Positions 58,098 through 64,000 of a stretch of DNA of 64,000 bases are shown piece after piece. The notes beneath the pieces are model-generated. The model made no database searches, was not told the origin of the DNA, and was given only the letters and a program-made list of their open reading frames with translations. Positions within the stretch are counted from its first letter, which is position 1. Each line of letters starts with the position of its first letter. The DNA is from Ruminococcus flavefaciens (GTDB lineage Bacteria > Bacillota > Clostridia > Oscillospirales > Ruminococcaceae): the NCBI RefSeq assembly GCF_900116855.1, contig NZ_UETD01000007.1, positions 94,976 through 158,975 of the forward strand. The letters are read 5' to 3'. The translations under genes and the position numbers were made by a program.

Positions 58098-58751
58098 ATG
58101 AAAAAAGATTCACTGGCAGGACCTATTATCGTCGGACTTATCCTTATAGTCCTGCTGCCCGGAGCACTTCTGTTCATGGTGCTTAATGCAATGACCGTGC
58201 CTGACGGCGGTGTTCTTACGGACTGCGTTGTCTCGGACTATGTCATAGTGGGCAGGACAAGCGACGTCAATGTTGACTACGTCAACGCCGAGGGCAAGAC
58301 CATAAATGCCCGTATTTCCAACGGAATTGGCAGCAGGTCTGTTTCCGTGGGCGAACACGTTCAGTGCTATGTCTATGAGGATAATCCCTTCGAGGTGTAC
58401 AGAGAGCCTGATGACGACCTGCTTCCGATACTTATGTTTCTGGGCGCAGCCGCTTCACTTATCGCAGGTATCATTATTGTGATAAAGATGCTGCTGAAAC
58501 GCGGCGTTCAGGGCTATCTCATCAAGAACGGCACTCACGGACAGTGTACCATCACCAACGTGGCAGTCAAGGGCGGCGGACGAGACGGATTTACTCAGTG
58601 CGTCTGCGATTACTCATTCACAGACAATTACGGACAGATGCATACCGGCAAGCACACATTCCTGCCAAACAAGCGCATCAGCATAGGAAATTACTTCCCT
58701 GTGATCTATGCGGAAAAAAACGGCAAAATGCTGTCGGATATAATCGAATGA
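58098..58751 (+). CDS. Membrane protein, DUF3592-like
   Basis: A 217-residue protein with two membrane helices (about 8-32 and 112-135) and two similar soluble beta-rich segments after each (ISNGIGSRSVSVGEHVQCYV and DYSFTDNYGQMHTGKHTFLP then RISIGNYFPVIYAE). The alternation of beta segment and GxxxxVxY end resembles DUF3592 proteins; the match is suggestive only. AAGGGGGAAATGAT precedes the ATG. Single gene with its own promoter. Function unknown. Confidence 0.7.
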   Translation: MKKDSLAGPIIVGLILIVLLPGALLFMVLNAMTVPDGGVLTDCVVSDYVIVGRTSDVNVDYVNAEGKTINARISNGIGSRSVSVGEHVQCYVYEDNPFEVYREPDDDLLPILMFLGAAASLIAGIIIVIKMLLKRGVQGYLIKNGTHGQCTITNVAVKGGGRDGFTQCVCDYSFTDNYGQMHTGKHTFLPNKRISIGNYFPVIYAEKNGKMLSDIIE

Positions 58752-58806
58752 CAATAAAAGCTCCGCTTAACCGTGATACTCGTACAGCAGTTTTATAGGT
58801 GATATT

Positions 58807-59019
58807 GAGGAAAACCCTTTTGAAAAAGGGTTCTTCCTCAAACTCCTTTCCTAAAACTTTCAGCATTAAATTTAGCCCAGACAGAGCGCTCCCGGTAATA
58901 CTATCGGGTTTCACATTTTTCGTGAAGCGCCCTGTCTGGGCTAAATTCAGTTAAAAGTCTTTGGAAAAGGGGGTATGGGGGGAAGAACCTTTCCTCAGAA
59001 AGGTTTTCTCCCCATAATT
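58807..59019. repeat. Palindromic 200-bp element, copy 1
   Basis: Three hairpins in a row: AACCCTTTTGAAAAAGGGTT (58813-58832), a 20-base stem TTTAGCCCAGACAGAGCGCT (58871-58890) with AGCGCCCTGTCTGGGCTAAA (58926-58945; one mismatch), and AACCTTTCCTCAGAAAGGTT (58986-59005). A second copy in opposite orientation lies at 63819-64000. The linking stretches (AAACTCCTTTCCTAAAACTTTCAGC; AAAGTCTTTGGAAAAGG) are also conserved. It occupies most of the 58752-59187 gap. No coding frame is supported. Confidence 0.8.
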
Positions 59020-59187
59020 ACGCATAAGCTGCTATATAAGCACCACGGTTAGGCGGAGTTTTTTGTCGTTTGACAGGAGTAAGACCGCAATAATTGCATA
59101 GACAAAACCGTGGTTAACGGTATATTATAAATATATAGATTGGCCGATCTAAATTTAAAATTCAATATTGTAAAGGACGTGGCACAA

Positions 59188-59448
59188 ATGAAACACATCA
59201 TCAAAAAAGTCTCAGCATTCGCTATGGCAGCAGTCCTCCTCGGTGCAGGCGGCGCAGCTGCAGCAAATACAAAGTCGGCTAAAAACAATACCATTACCGC
59301 ACACGCAGCGTTCTGCGGAGCAGGTAACCACAGGTATAATTACTCATACAGCTATTCCTTCAAACAGAACGGACGCATATACTGCTATGATGTCTATATA
59401 TGCGGTAAATGCGGCGCAAGAAATCCGAGGCTTGTGGCTGTATATTGA
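59188..59448 (+). CDS. Small secreted Cys-containing protein
   Basis: An 86-residue exported protein. The signal peptide covers about residues 1-26 (HIIKKVSAFAMAAVLLGAGG). The mature part of about 50 residues is Tyr/Asn-rich (NHRYNYSYSYSF) with four cysteines, two of them in CGKCG, so a small zinc or disulfide knot is possible. AAAGGACGTGGCAC precedes the ATG at 59188; the longer frame starts at a TTG without a site. Own terminator follows. Function unknown. Confidence 0.7.
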   Translation: MKHIIKKVSAFAMAAVLLGAGGAAAANTKSAKNNTITAHAAFCGAGNHRYNYSYSYSFKQNGRIYCYDVYICGKCGARNPRLVAVY

Positions 59449-59464
59449 TAATAACACCCAAAGT

Positions 59465-59495
59465 AAAGCGGAGCAGAAAATGCTCCGCTTTTTTT
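59465..59495 (+). terminator. Intrinsic terminator
   Basis: Perfect 11-base stem AAAGCGGAGCA (59465-59475) / TGCTCCGCTTT (59481-59491) with a GAAAA loop and a T-run to 59495. Lies 16 bases after the small secreted protein gene. Confidence 0.95.
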
Positions 59496-59506
59496 GAAGA
59501 AAACCC

Positions 59507-59535
59507 TTGACAAAAGGGAAATTATGTGATATAAT
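59507..59535 (+). promoter_or_regulatory. Promoter of rplJL
   Basis: TTGACA (59507-59512), a 17-base spacer and TATAAT (59530-59535), a perfect consensus match. Start near 59542, leaving a leader of about 175 bases that holds the L10 regulatory RNA. Confidence 0.9.
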
Positions 59536-59555
59536 AATCAAGCTGTGAAATAACA

Positions 59556-59690
59556 GCATCGTATTCTAAAGACAGCTGGCAGAGCGAAAGCTCAGTAAGT
59601 CCCGCCGAGGAATAGCAATCGATAGAAGTATCATTGTCCATTCTGCGCTGTCGGAATGGGCATTTTTATTGCTCTCTCTGAATACGATCA
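59556..59690 (+). ncRNA. Ribosomal protein L10 leader
   Basis: The leader closes with a long-range stem ATCGTATTC (59558-59566) / GAATACGAT (59680-59688). Inside are AGACAGCTGGCAG, GAGCGAAAGCTC and CCCGCCGAGGAATAG, the conserved pieces of the L10 leader that bind the L10(L12)4 complex. A terminator-like hairpin GTCCATTC / GAATGGGC (59636-59661) followed by ATTTTTATT suggests attenuation. L10 in excess would favour termination and so limit its own synthesis. Confidence 0.85.
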
Positions 59691-59717
59691 TAATTCATTC
59701 GGAGGTGAATACACACT

Positions 59718-60233
59718 ATGCCAAGCAATGCAGTACTCGAAGCTAAGAAGGCTAAGGTCGAGAAGCTCGCCGAGATCATCAAGAACTCCGTTTCAGGCGT
59801 TCTCGTTGACTACAAGGGTATCACCGTTGAGGAGGATACAAAGCTCAGAAAGGAGCTTCGTGAGGCCGGTGTCAACTACTTCGTAGAGAAGAACACAATG
59901 CTTCTCCGTGCTTTCAAGGAATGCGGTATCGAGGGCTTTGAGGAGTCTCTCAACGGCACAACTGCTCTCGCTGTTTCTAACGACGATCAGACTGCTCCCG
60001 CAAGAATCCTCGGTAAGTTCGCTGAGAAGGCAGGCGACGACAAGTTCAATCTCAAGGCTGGCTACGTTGAGGGTGAGGTATACGATCAGGCTGGAGTTGT
60101 TGCTCTTTCCAAGATCCCTTCAAAGGATACCCTTCTCGCACAGCTCGTTGGCTCTCTGCAGGGTCCCCTTCAGAAGCTGGCAGCTACACTCAACGCTGTT
60201 GCAGACAAGAAGAAGGAAGAGGAAGCTGCTTAA
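59718..60233 (+). CDS. rplJ: 50S ribosomal protein L10
   Basis: A 171-residue stalk-base protein. Seen: SVSGVLVDYKGITVEEDTKLRKELREAGV and FVEKNTMLLRAF; the C-terminal helix that binds L7/L12 dimers follows residue 130. CGGAGGTGAATACACACT precedes the ATG. Controlled by the L10 leader just upstream. Neither rplK-rplA upstream nor rpoB downstream is present, so the stalk operon stands alone here. Confidence 0.96.
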   Translation: MPSNAVLEAKKAKVEKLAEIIKNSVSGVLVDYKGITVEEDTKLRKELREAGVNYFVEKNTMLLRAFKECGIEGFEESLNGTTALAVSNDDQTAPARILGKFAEKAGDDKFNLKAGYVEGEVYDQAGVVALSKIPSKDTLLAQLVGSLQGPLQKLAATLNAVADKKKEEEAA

Positions 60234-60331
60234 TAGCTGCCTGAACCTTCACTACACATTTGCGGAGACAGGCTCCGCAGCTTAAATCAAACGCCCAATG
60301 GGCAAATATTATTAAAAAGGAGATTATTATC

Positions 60332-60706
60332 ATGGCTTCTGAGAAGATCACAAAATTTGTTGAAGATATCAAGACTCTTTCAGTTCTCGAGCTTTCTGAG
60401 CTTGTAGACGCAATCCAGGAGGAATTCGGCGTAACAGCTGCTATCAATGCTGCTCCTGCTGCCGGCGCTGCTGCTGGCGGCGCTGCTGCTGCTAAGACAG
60501 AGTTCGACGTAATCCTTGCTTCCTTCGGTGACGCTAAGATGGCTGTTATCAAGGTTGCTAAGGAAGTTCTCGGTCTTGGCCTCAAGGAGGCTAAGGAAGT
60601 AGTTGAGTCTGCTCCTAAGGCTATCAAGGAAGGCGTTTCTGAGGCTGAGGCTAACGAGCTCAAGGCTAAGTTTGAAGAGGCTGGCGCTACAATCGAGATC
60701 AAGTAA
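60332..60706 (+). CDS. rplL: 50S ribosomal protein L7/L12
   Basis: A 124-residue stalk protein. Order: N-terminal dimerisation domain (about 1-35, [19 protein letters not shown]), Ala/Gly hinge (about 38-55), C-terminal factor-binding domain ([27 protein letters not shown]). I start at the ATG at 60332 after AAAAAGGAGATTATTAT. Strong GCT/AAG codon bias typical of high expression. Confidence 0.97.
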   Translation: MASEKITKFVEDIKTLSVLELSELVDAIQEEFGVTAAINAAPAAGAAAGGAAAAKTEFDVILASFGDAKMAVIKVAKEVLGLGLKEAKEVVESAPKAIKEGVSEAEANELKAKFEEAGATIEIK

Positions 60707-60733
60707 TATTAATTACTTTGATGTTTTCAGACG

Positions 60734-60760
60734 GGACCGTACCTATGGTGCGGTCCTTTG
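60734..60760 (+). terminator. Terminator after rplL
   Basis: GGACCGTACC (60734-60743) / GGTGCGGTCC (60747-60756) form a 10-base stem with a TAT loop, followed by TTTGTCT. The T-run is short. Confidence 0.75.
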
Positions 60761-60821
60761 TCTATTGTGTCAAGCAGTCTTACTGCTCTTTGTGGAAAAT
60801 GTTTCAAAATCATCACATTTG

Positions 60822-60850
60822 TTGACTTGCACAGTGCTATATGCTATAAT
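60822..60850 (+). promoter_or_regulatory. Promoter feeding the tandem structured repeats
   Basis: TTGACT (60822-60827), a 17-base spacer and TATAAT (60845-60850). The -10 box lies in the first 114-base repeat unit; TATAAT recurs at 60959 and 61073, exactly 114 bases apart, but only the first has a -35. Transcription would cross both repeats and reach the CAP-domain gene. Confidence 0.7.
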
Positions 60851-61059
60851 GAATGCAAAGCATTCATTATAAATTATCTGAAAGCCCTTGCAGATACGCA
60901 GATCAGAGATCTGCTCCCTGCAATCGGGAAATTATAGCATAACGCTGCGCTTATATGCTATAATGAATGCAAAGCATTCATTATAAATTATCTGAAAGCC
61001 CTTGCAGATACGCAGATCAGAGATCTGCGCCCTGTGATCGGGAAATTATAGCATAACGC
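60841..61059 (+). ncRNA. Tandem pair of 114-base structured units (candidate leader or small RNA)
   Basis: Two copies (from 60841 and 60955) begin with ATGCTATAAT and end with its exact complement ATTATAGCAT (60931-60940 in copy 1). Inside each: hairpin TATAATGAATGC-AAA-GCATTCATTATA (60845-60871), then CCC-TTGCAG-...-GCAGATC-AGA-GATCTGC-...-CTGCAA-TC-GGG (GCAGATC at 60898-60904). Copy 2 reads CTGTGA for CTGCAA, which keeps all six pairs with TTGCAG through two G-U pairs. This fits selection on RNA structure. The block lies in the 443-base gap before the CAP-domain gene. No coding frame is evident. Confidence 0.6.
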
Positions 61060-61149
61060 ATTGCCTATATACTATAATATATTCAGATGGATATTTGCTA
61101 TCGTCAGGCTTGCGGCAGCCGAAATGCTGCGAGTCAAGGAGGTTTTACT

Positions 61150-61896
61150 ATGAAAAAAATAACAGCTTTACTAAGTGCCGTTCTTATTGCGGCATCACTT
61201 ACAGTTCCCACAGCAGCTTCAGCGGTCTCGACAGAAATGGTCATCTCACCTGTTTCTGATAATAACGTAACGGCTACCGACACAATAGGCTTTACAGCCG
61301 AGGTCGTCAGACTTGTTAATAAGGAGAGGTCAAGCAGAGGTCTGAAGGAGCTGAGAATGTTCCCGAGACTGAGCAAGGCTGCAATGGTACGCGCTCAGGA
61401 GACCTCTGTGGTCTGGGACCATGTCCGCCCCGACGGCAGAAGTATTTCCACAGTCTGCAATGAGATAGGTATAGGCTGGGATCACATTGGCGAGAATATC
61501 GCCTACGGTCATAACTCGCCGCAGGCTGTAGTGAACGGCTGGATGAGATCCGATGGCCACCGCGCCAACATCCTCAGCACTGATTACCAGTATATCGGCG
61601 TCGGCGTGTGTGAGTCCAAGGGCATTCTTTACTGGACTCAGTACTTCATCGGCACTACCGACAACCACCCCGAAGCCTATTCCGTTCAGTATTACGGCGA
61701 CGTCAACAGCGACGGCAGGGTGGACGCCGTGGACGCTTCTCTGGTTCTGGAGGACTATGCGTCGGTAATGTCGGGACGTTCCTACACCCTCAGTTCATCA
61801 CAGAGAGCAAAGGCGGAGGTCAGCGGCGACGACCTTGTAAATGCGGTCGACGCCTCTCAGATACTCGCCATGTATGCCAAGTCGTCCACAAGATAA
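61150..61896 (+). CDS. Secreted CAP-domain protein with dockerin-like repeats
   Basis: A 248-residue exported protein. Order: signal peptide (about 1-25), CAP/SCP domain (about 40-170) with VNKERSSRGLKEL, WDHVRPDGRSIST, IGENIAYG and DGHRANIL, then a two-repeat dockerin-type region (about 180-245; DVNSDGRVDAVDASLVLEDY and EVSGDDLVNAVDASQILAMY). Bacterial CAP proteins are of uncertain function. Its dockerin resembles the transglutaminase pair rather than GH48. I start at the ATG at 61150 after CAAGGAGGTTTTACT. The leader may contain the two structured repeats. Confidence 0.9.
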   Translation: MKKITALLSAVLIAASLTVPTAASAVSTEMVISPVSDNNVTATDTIGFTAEVVRLVNKERSSRGLKELRMFPRLSKAAMVRAQETSVVWDHVRPDGRSISTVCNEIGIGWDHIGENIAYGHNSPQAVVNGWMRSDGHRANILSTDYQYIGVGVCESKGILYWTQYFIGTTDNHPEAYSVQYYGDVNSDGRVDAVDASLVLEDYASVMSGRSYTLSSSQRAKAEVSGDDLVNAVDASQILAMYAKSSTR

Positions 61897-61948
61897 GGCT
61901 TAAAATCGGCAGGAACCGGCTCCGAGAGCCATCTTGCATATAAACTCG

Positions 61949-62000
61949 GGTAAGTTGCGCTTTCGGATAGGTAAGCTGCATTTTTCGGGTGGTAAGTTGC
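61949..62000. promoter_or_regulatory. Three direct repeats phased at 21 bp, putative activator sites
   Basis: GGTAAGTTGC at 61949, GGTAAGCTGC at 61970 and GGTAAGTTGC at 61991: three near-identical 10-base boxes exactly 21 bases apart (two helical turns), the last ending one base from the -35 box. The spacing is that of LytTR-type regulator sites. No regulator gene is adjacent. Confidence 0.65.
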
Positions 62001-62001
62001 A

Positions 62002-62030
62002 TTGACTTCAAATATGCCTCATGATATACT
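62002..62030 (+). promoter_or_regulatory. Promoter of the two-domain dockerin gene
   Basis: TTGACT (62002-62007), a 17-base spacer and TATACT (62025-62030). Start near 62037; the leader is about 97 bases. Confidence 0.75.
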
Positions 62031-62133
62031 TTTCGTAAGTACAGGCTTTCAGTTGCGTTTGCAGTCTGTGTGCTGTTTTGGACTGCGAAGAACAGACCTG
62101 CATATGATATTATACGGGAAATGAGGTATTATT

Positions 62134-63762
62134 ATGAAGGAAAGCGGAACTACCAATATCAAAGTGCTGACAAAACGATGTAAGTGCATATTGACAGCAA
62201 TTTTCATGCTCGCTGTGATATTTGGTTTTATGCCGCCGCAGAAAGCGGTCGCAGCCGAGGAATATCCGCTGTATCTATGCGGAACAAAGGTCACAAGCGA
62301 AAATGCAGCCGATATCATGGGGGACGGCAATTTAAGCTATGATAACGAGACAAAGACTCTGACTGTCAGGGGAGACCTTGAATGCAAGACCAAGATGCCT
62401 ACCGTTCTCCTTTCAAATGACGGAATTGAAGACCTGACCATCTACGTTGAGAAGGATTCTACCCTTACTCAGCCCTTTGTCAATCCTGTTATTTCGATAA
62501 TGAAAAATACTATTATCACAGGTCCGGGAGTGTTGAACGTCGAAGGCGGTATAAGGACCATCTCGGTCAACAGCTGCCGCCTCACTGTCAAGAACGCGAC
62601 CCTGAACGCTCTGAACACCAATACAGACCATAATGCAGCTGCTATCGGCGGTACAGACAGTGATACTACAGCGGATCCGCCGACAGAATGCTCGCTGGAG
62701 ATCATTGATTCCCACATTACAGCCAAGAACGAGAAAAACAAGCAGCTGTCTGCTGTTTCGGGCTTTAAAAAGGATATCCTTTTTGTGGGCTGTGAGCCTG
62801 TTGTTCCTGACGCAAGAGAAAGGACAGTCCTGAAAACCGCAAAGGGTTCGATCGTCGATGCAGGCAAGAATAATGTGCAGGATATATTGATAGAGAGATA
62901 TTACGATCTTCAGATCGTCGAACAGAGGGTGTATGACTCAAACAAGGATGACATACTGGGGGACGGAGTTTTCAGCTATGACGAAAAGACCAAAACTCTT
63001 ACCATAAAGGGTAATTACCAGACTGATTCAAGCTTTTCGGTCATCCAGAATGATATAAACGGTCTTACAATTACCACTGCTGCTGATTCTATTATTTCAT
63101 GTATTAATGCATGGTTTATCTACAATCACGGCGATATTACATTGACAACTAATGGAAAGCTCTCTGTTTTAGCAGGAGAAGTTGGTATAGGTTCATGGGG
63201 AGAGGTGAACATAAAAGACGCAGATCTGGTCATCGATGCACAGTCAGGTGCAATTGAGGGCTTTAGCCGCAAGGCAGTACTGGATATGATCAATTCAGAT
63301 GTCAATGCCAACAGTAAGAACCAAGAGGCTGTCACAGGTTTCAGCAGGATCGATCTCAAGGACTGTAAGATAGTAACTCCTGAAGATGGTGTTATTGTCT
63401 ATTTTGAGCGAACAGCAGCTATTGGCGACCCTCATGGTGATTTTGTATCGGATGTGGTCATAAAGAGGTCTCAGGTAGAGACGACCACGACAGCGACAAC
63501 AACAACTGCCGCCACGACTACCACTGCAAAAGACGTAACAGCTCAGCTGTGGGGCGATGCAAACGTTGACGGCAATGTTGAGCTTGCAGACGCTATCTTC
63601 ATCATGCAGGTGCTCTCCAATCCCAACAGATACACCATTACAGAACTTGGCAGAGCCAATGCAGACGTTGACAAGTCCACCGTGGGTCTTACTGCAAATG
63701 ACGCCCTCTTTATTCAGGAGTATCTTCTCCACCTGAGACCTTCTCTTGACCCGAATGCATAA
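62134..63762 (+). CDS. Secreted two-domain beta-rich protein with dockerin
   Basis: A 542-residue exported protein. Order: signal sequence (about 1-40), two related domains of about 200 residues (the first opens LYLCGTKVTSENAADIMGDG then LSYDNETKTLTVRGD; the second LQIVEQRVYDSNKDDILGDG then FSYDEKTKTLTIKGN), a Thr-rich linker (about 449-470) and a dockerin (about 473-538; DANVDGNVELADAIFIMQVL and NADVDKSTVGLTANDALFIQ). The domains look like a right-handed beta-helix or carbohydrate-binding fold; no catalytic residues are visible. GAAATGAGGTATTATT precedes the ATG. Dockerin of the GH48 class. Confidence 0.88.
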   Translation: MKESGTTNIKVLTKRCKCILTAIFMLAVIFGFMPPQKAVAAEEYPLYLCGTKVTSENAADIMGDGNLSYDNETKTLTVRGDLECKTKMPTVLLSNDGIEDLTIYVEKDSTLTQPFVNPVISIMKNTIITGPGVLNVEGGIRTISVNSCRLTVKNATLNALNTNTDHNAAAIGGTDSDTTADPPTECSLEIIDSHITAKNEKNKQLSAVSGFKKDILFVGCEPVVPDARERTVLKTAKGSIVDAGKNNVQDILIERYYDLQIVEQRVYDSNKDDILGDGVFSYDEKTKTLTIKGNYQTDSSFSVIQNDINGLTITTAADSIISCINAWFIYNHGDITLTTNGKLSVLAGEVGIGSWGEVNIKDADLVIDAQSGAIEGFSRKAVLDMINSDVNANSKNQEAVTGFSRIDLKDCKIVTPEDGVIVYFERTAAIGDPHGDFVSDVVIKRSQVETTTTATTTTAATTTTAKDVTAQLWGDANVDGNVELADAIFIMQVLSNPNRYTITELGRANADVDKSTVGLTANDALFIQEYLLHLRPSLDPNA

Positions 63763-63818
63763 AAATAAAGGCTGTACCATAAGGGCTACACTCATATAGA
63801 ATATTATAGCAAATTATC

Positions 63819-64000
63819 GGGGAAAAACCTTTCTGAGGAAAGGTTCTTTCCCCGAACCCCTTTTCCAAAGACTTTATAACTGAATTTAGCCCAGACAGGG
63901 CGCTCCACACAAGATGTGAAAACCAGTATAATACTGGGAGCGCCCTGTCTGGGCTAAATTAAATGCTGAAAGTTTTAGGGGAGGAGTTTGAGGAGAGACC
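63819..64000. repeat. Palindromic 200-bp element, copy 2 (inverted, cut by window edge)
   Basis: Reverse-oriented copy of the element at 58807-59019. The main stem is perfect here: TTTAGCCCAGACAGGGCGCT (63885-63904, extended by CC) with GGAGCGCCCTGTCTGGGCTAAA's matching arm at 63937-63958. Inside are CACA-AGA-TGTG and CCAGTAT-A-ATACTGG. The outer hairpin AACCTTTCTGAGGAAAGGTT (63826-63845) matches copy 1. The end near 64000 is incomplete. Confidence 0.8.

Noticed and set aside
60841..61080. CRISPR array
   Set aside because: Only two units of 114 bases, nearly identical throughout, with no spacers and no cas genes.

Overview
The window looks like chromosomal DNA of a cellulolytic, cellulosome-forming Ruminococcus (Oscillospiraceae, Bacillota; of the R. 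flavefaciens / R. champanellensis kind). The signs are a GH48 cellulase, a GH5 enzyme and four further secreted proteins. Five of these six carry a clear two-repeat dockerin and the sixth a closely related one. Housekeeping gene order is Firmicutes-like throughout, with strong AGGAGG-type ribosome binding sites and many consensus sigma-A promoters with 17-bp spacers. Species is not decided by the sequence alone.

Layout. 1-1.2 kb: sporulation genes spoVAC and spoIIID. 1.3-5.9 kb (minus): an ABC exporter of the GldA/F/G type with a DUF4340 protein. 6.5-12.1 kb: two plant cell wall enzymes facing each other, a GH48-dockerin and a GH5_4-GH5_8-dockerin. 12.5-26.3 kb: a long plus-strand operon yicC-remA-gmk-rpoZ-priA-def-fmt-yugP-rsmB-rlmN-prpC-prkC-rsgA-thiN, closed by a 27-codon spoVM found by reading the gap. 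This is the B. subtilis order. 26.6-30.2 kb (minus): a PTGVxAPVLDD-repeat membrane protein and two secreted transglutaminase-fold/dockerin proteins, one of which has lost its catalytic Cys. 30.3-33.5 kb (minus): purA, a lipoprotein metallo-beta-lactamase and a membrane-anchored protein. 33.6-45.5 kb: miaB-(two lipoproteins)-ricA-like-mutS-(two small genes)-mutL-(two membrane proteins)-miaA-hfq. 45.5-54.9 kb: an envelope/division cluster with an HlyD-like protein, yggS, sepF, ylmH, divIVA, ileS, lspA, rluD and a HAD phosphatase. 55-57.7 kb: an AT-rich orphan gene and a split transketolase. 58-60.7 kb: two small envelope/secreted proteins and rplJL with an L10 leader. 61-63.8 kb: a CAP-domain dockerin protein and a two-domain secreted dockerin protein.

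How it fits together. The secreted enzymes and dockerin proteins are the cellulosome side: cellulose and mannan degradation plus accessory proteins of unknown substrate. Two dockerin sequence classes are present, which suggests two docking targets. The core operons cover translation (def, fmt, rsmB, rlmN, ileS, miaA/B, rsgA, rluD, rplJL), mismatch repair (mutS/L), wall signalling (prpC/prkC) and division (sepF, divIVA).

The least expected material is between genes. There is a family of five composite repeats, each beginning with a terminator-like hairpin at a gene's 3' end. There is a tandem 114-bp unit whose copies differ in a way that keeps the predicted RNA pairing. There is a 200-bp palindromic element in two inverted copies. 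Three 21-bp-phased direct repeats abut a promoter. Two unusual translation-start hairpins lie at spoVM and ileS. No tRNA, rRNA, CRISPR array, insertion sequence or prophage was recognised.
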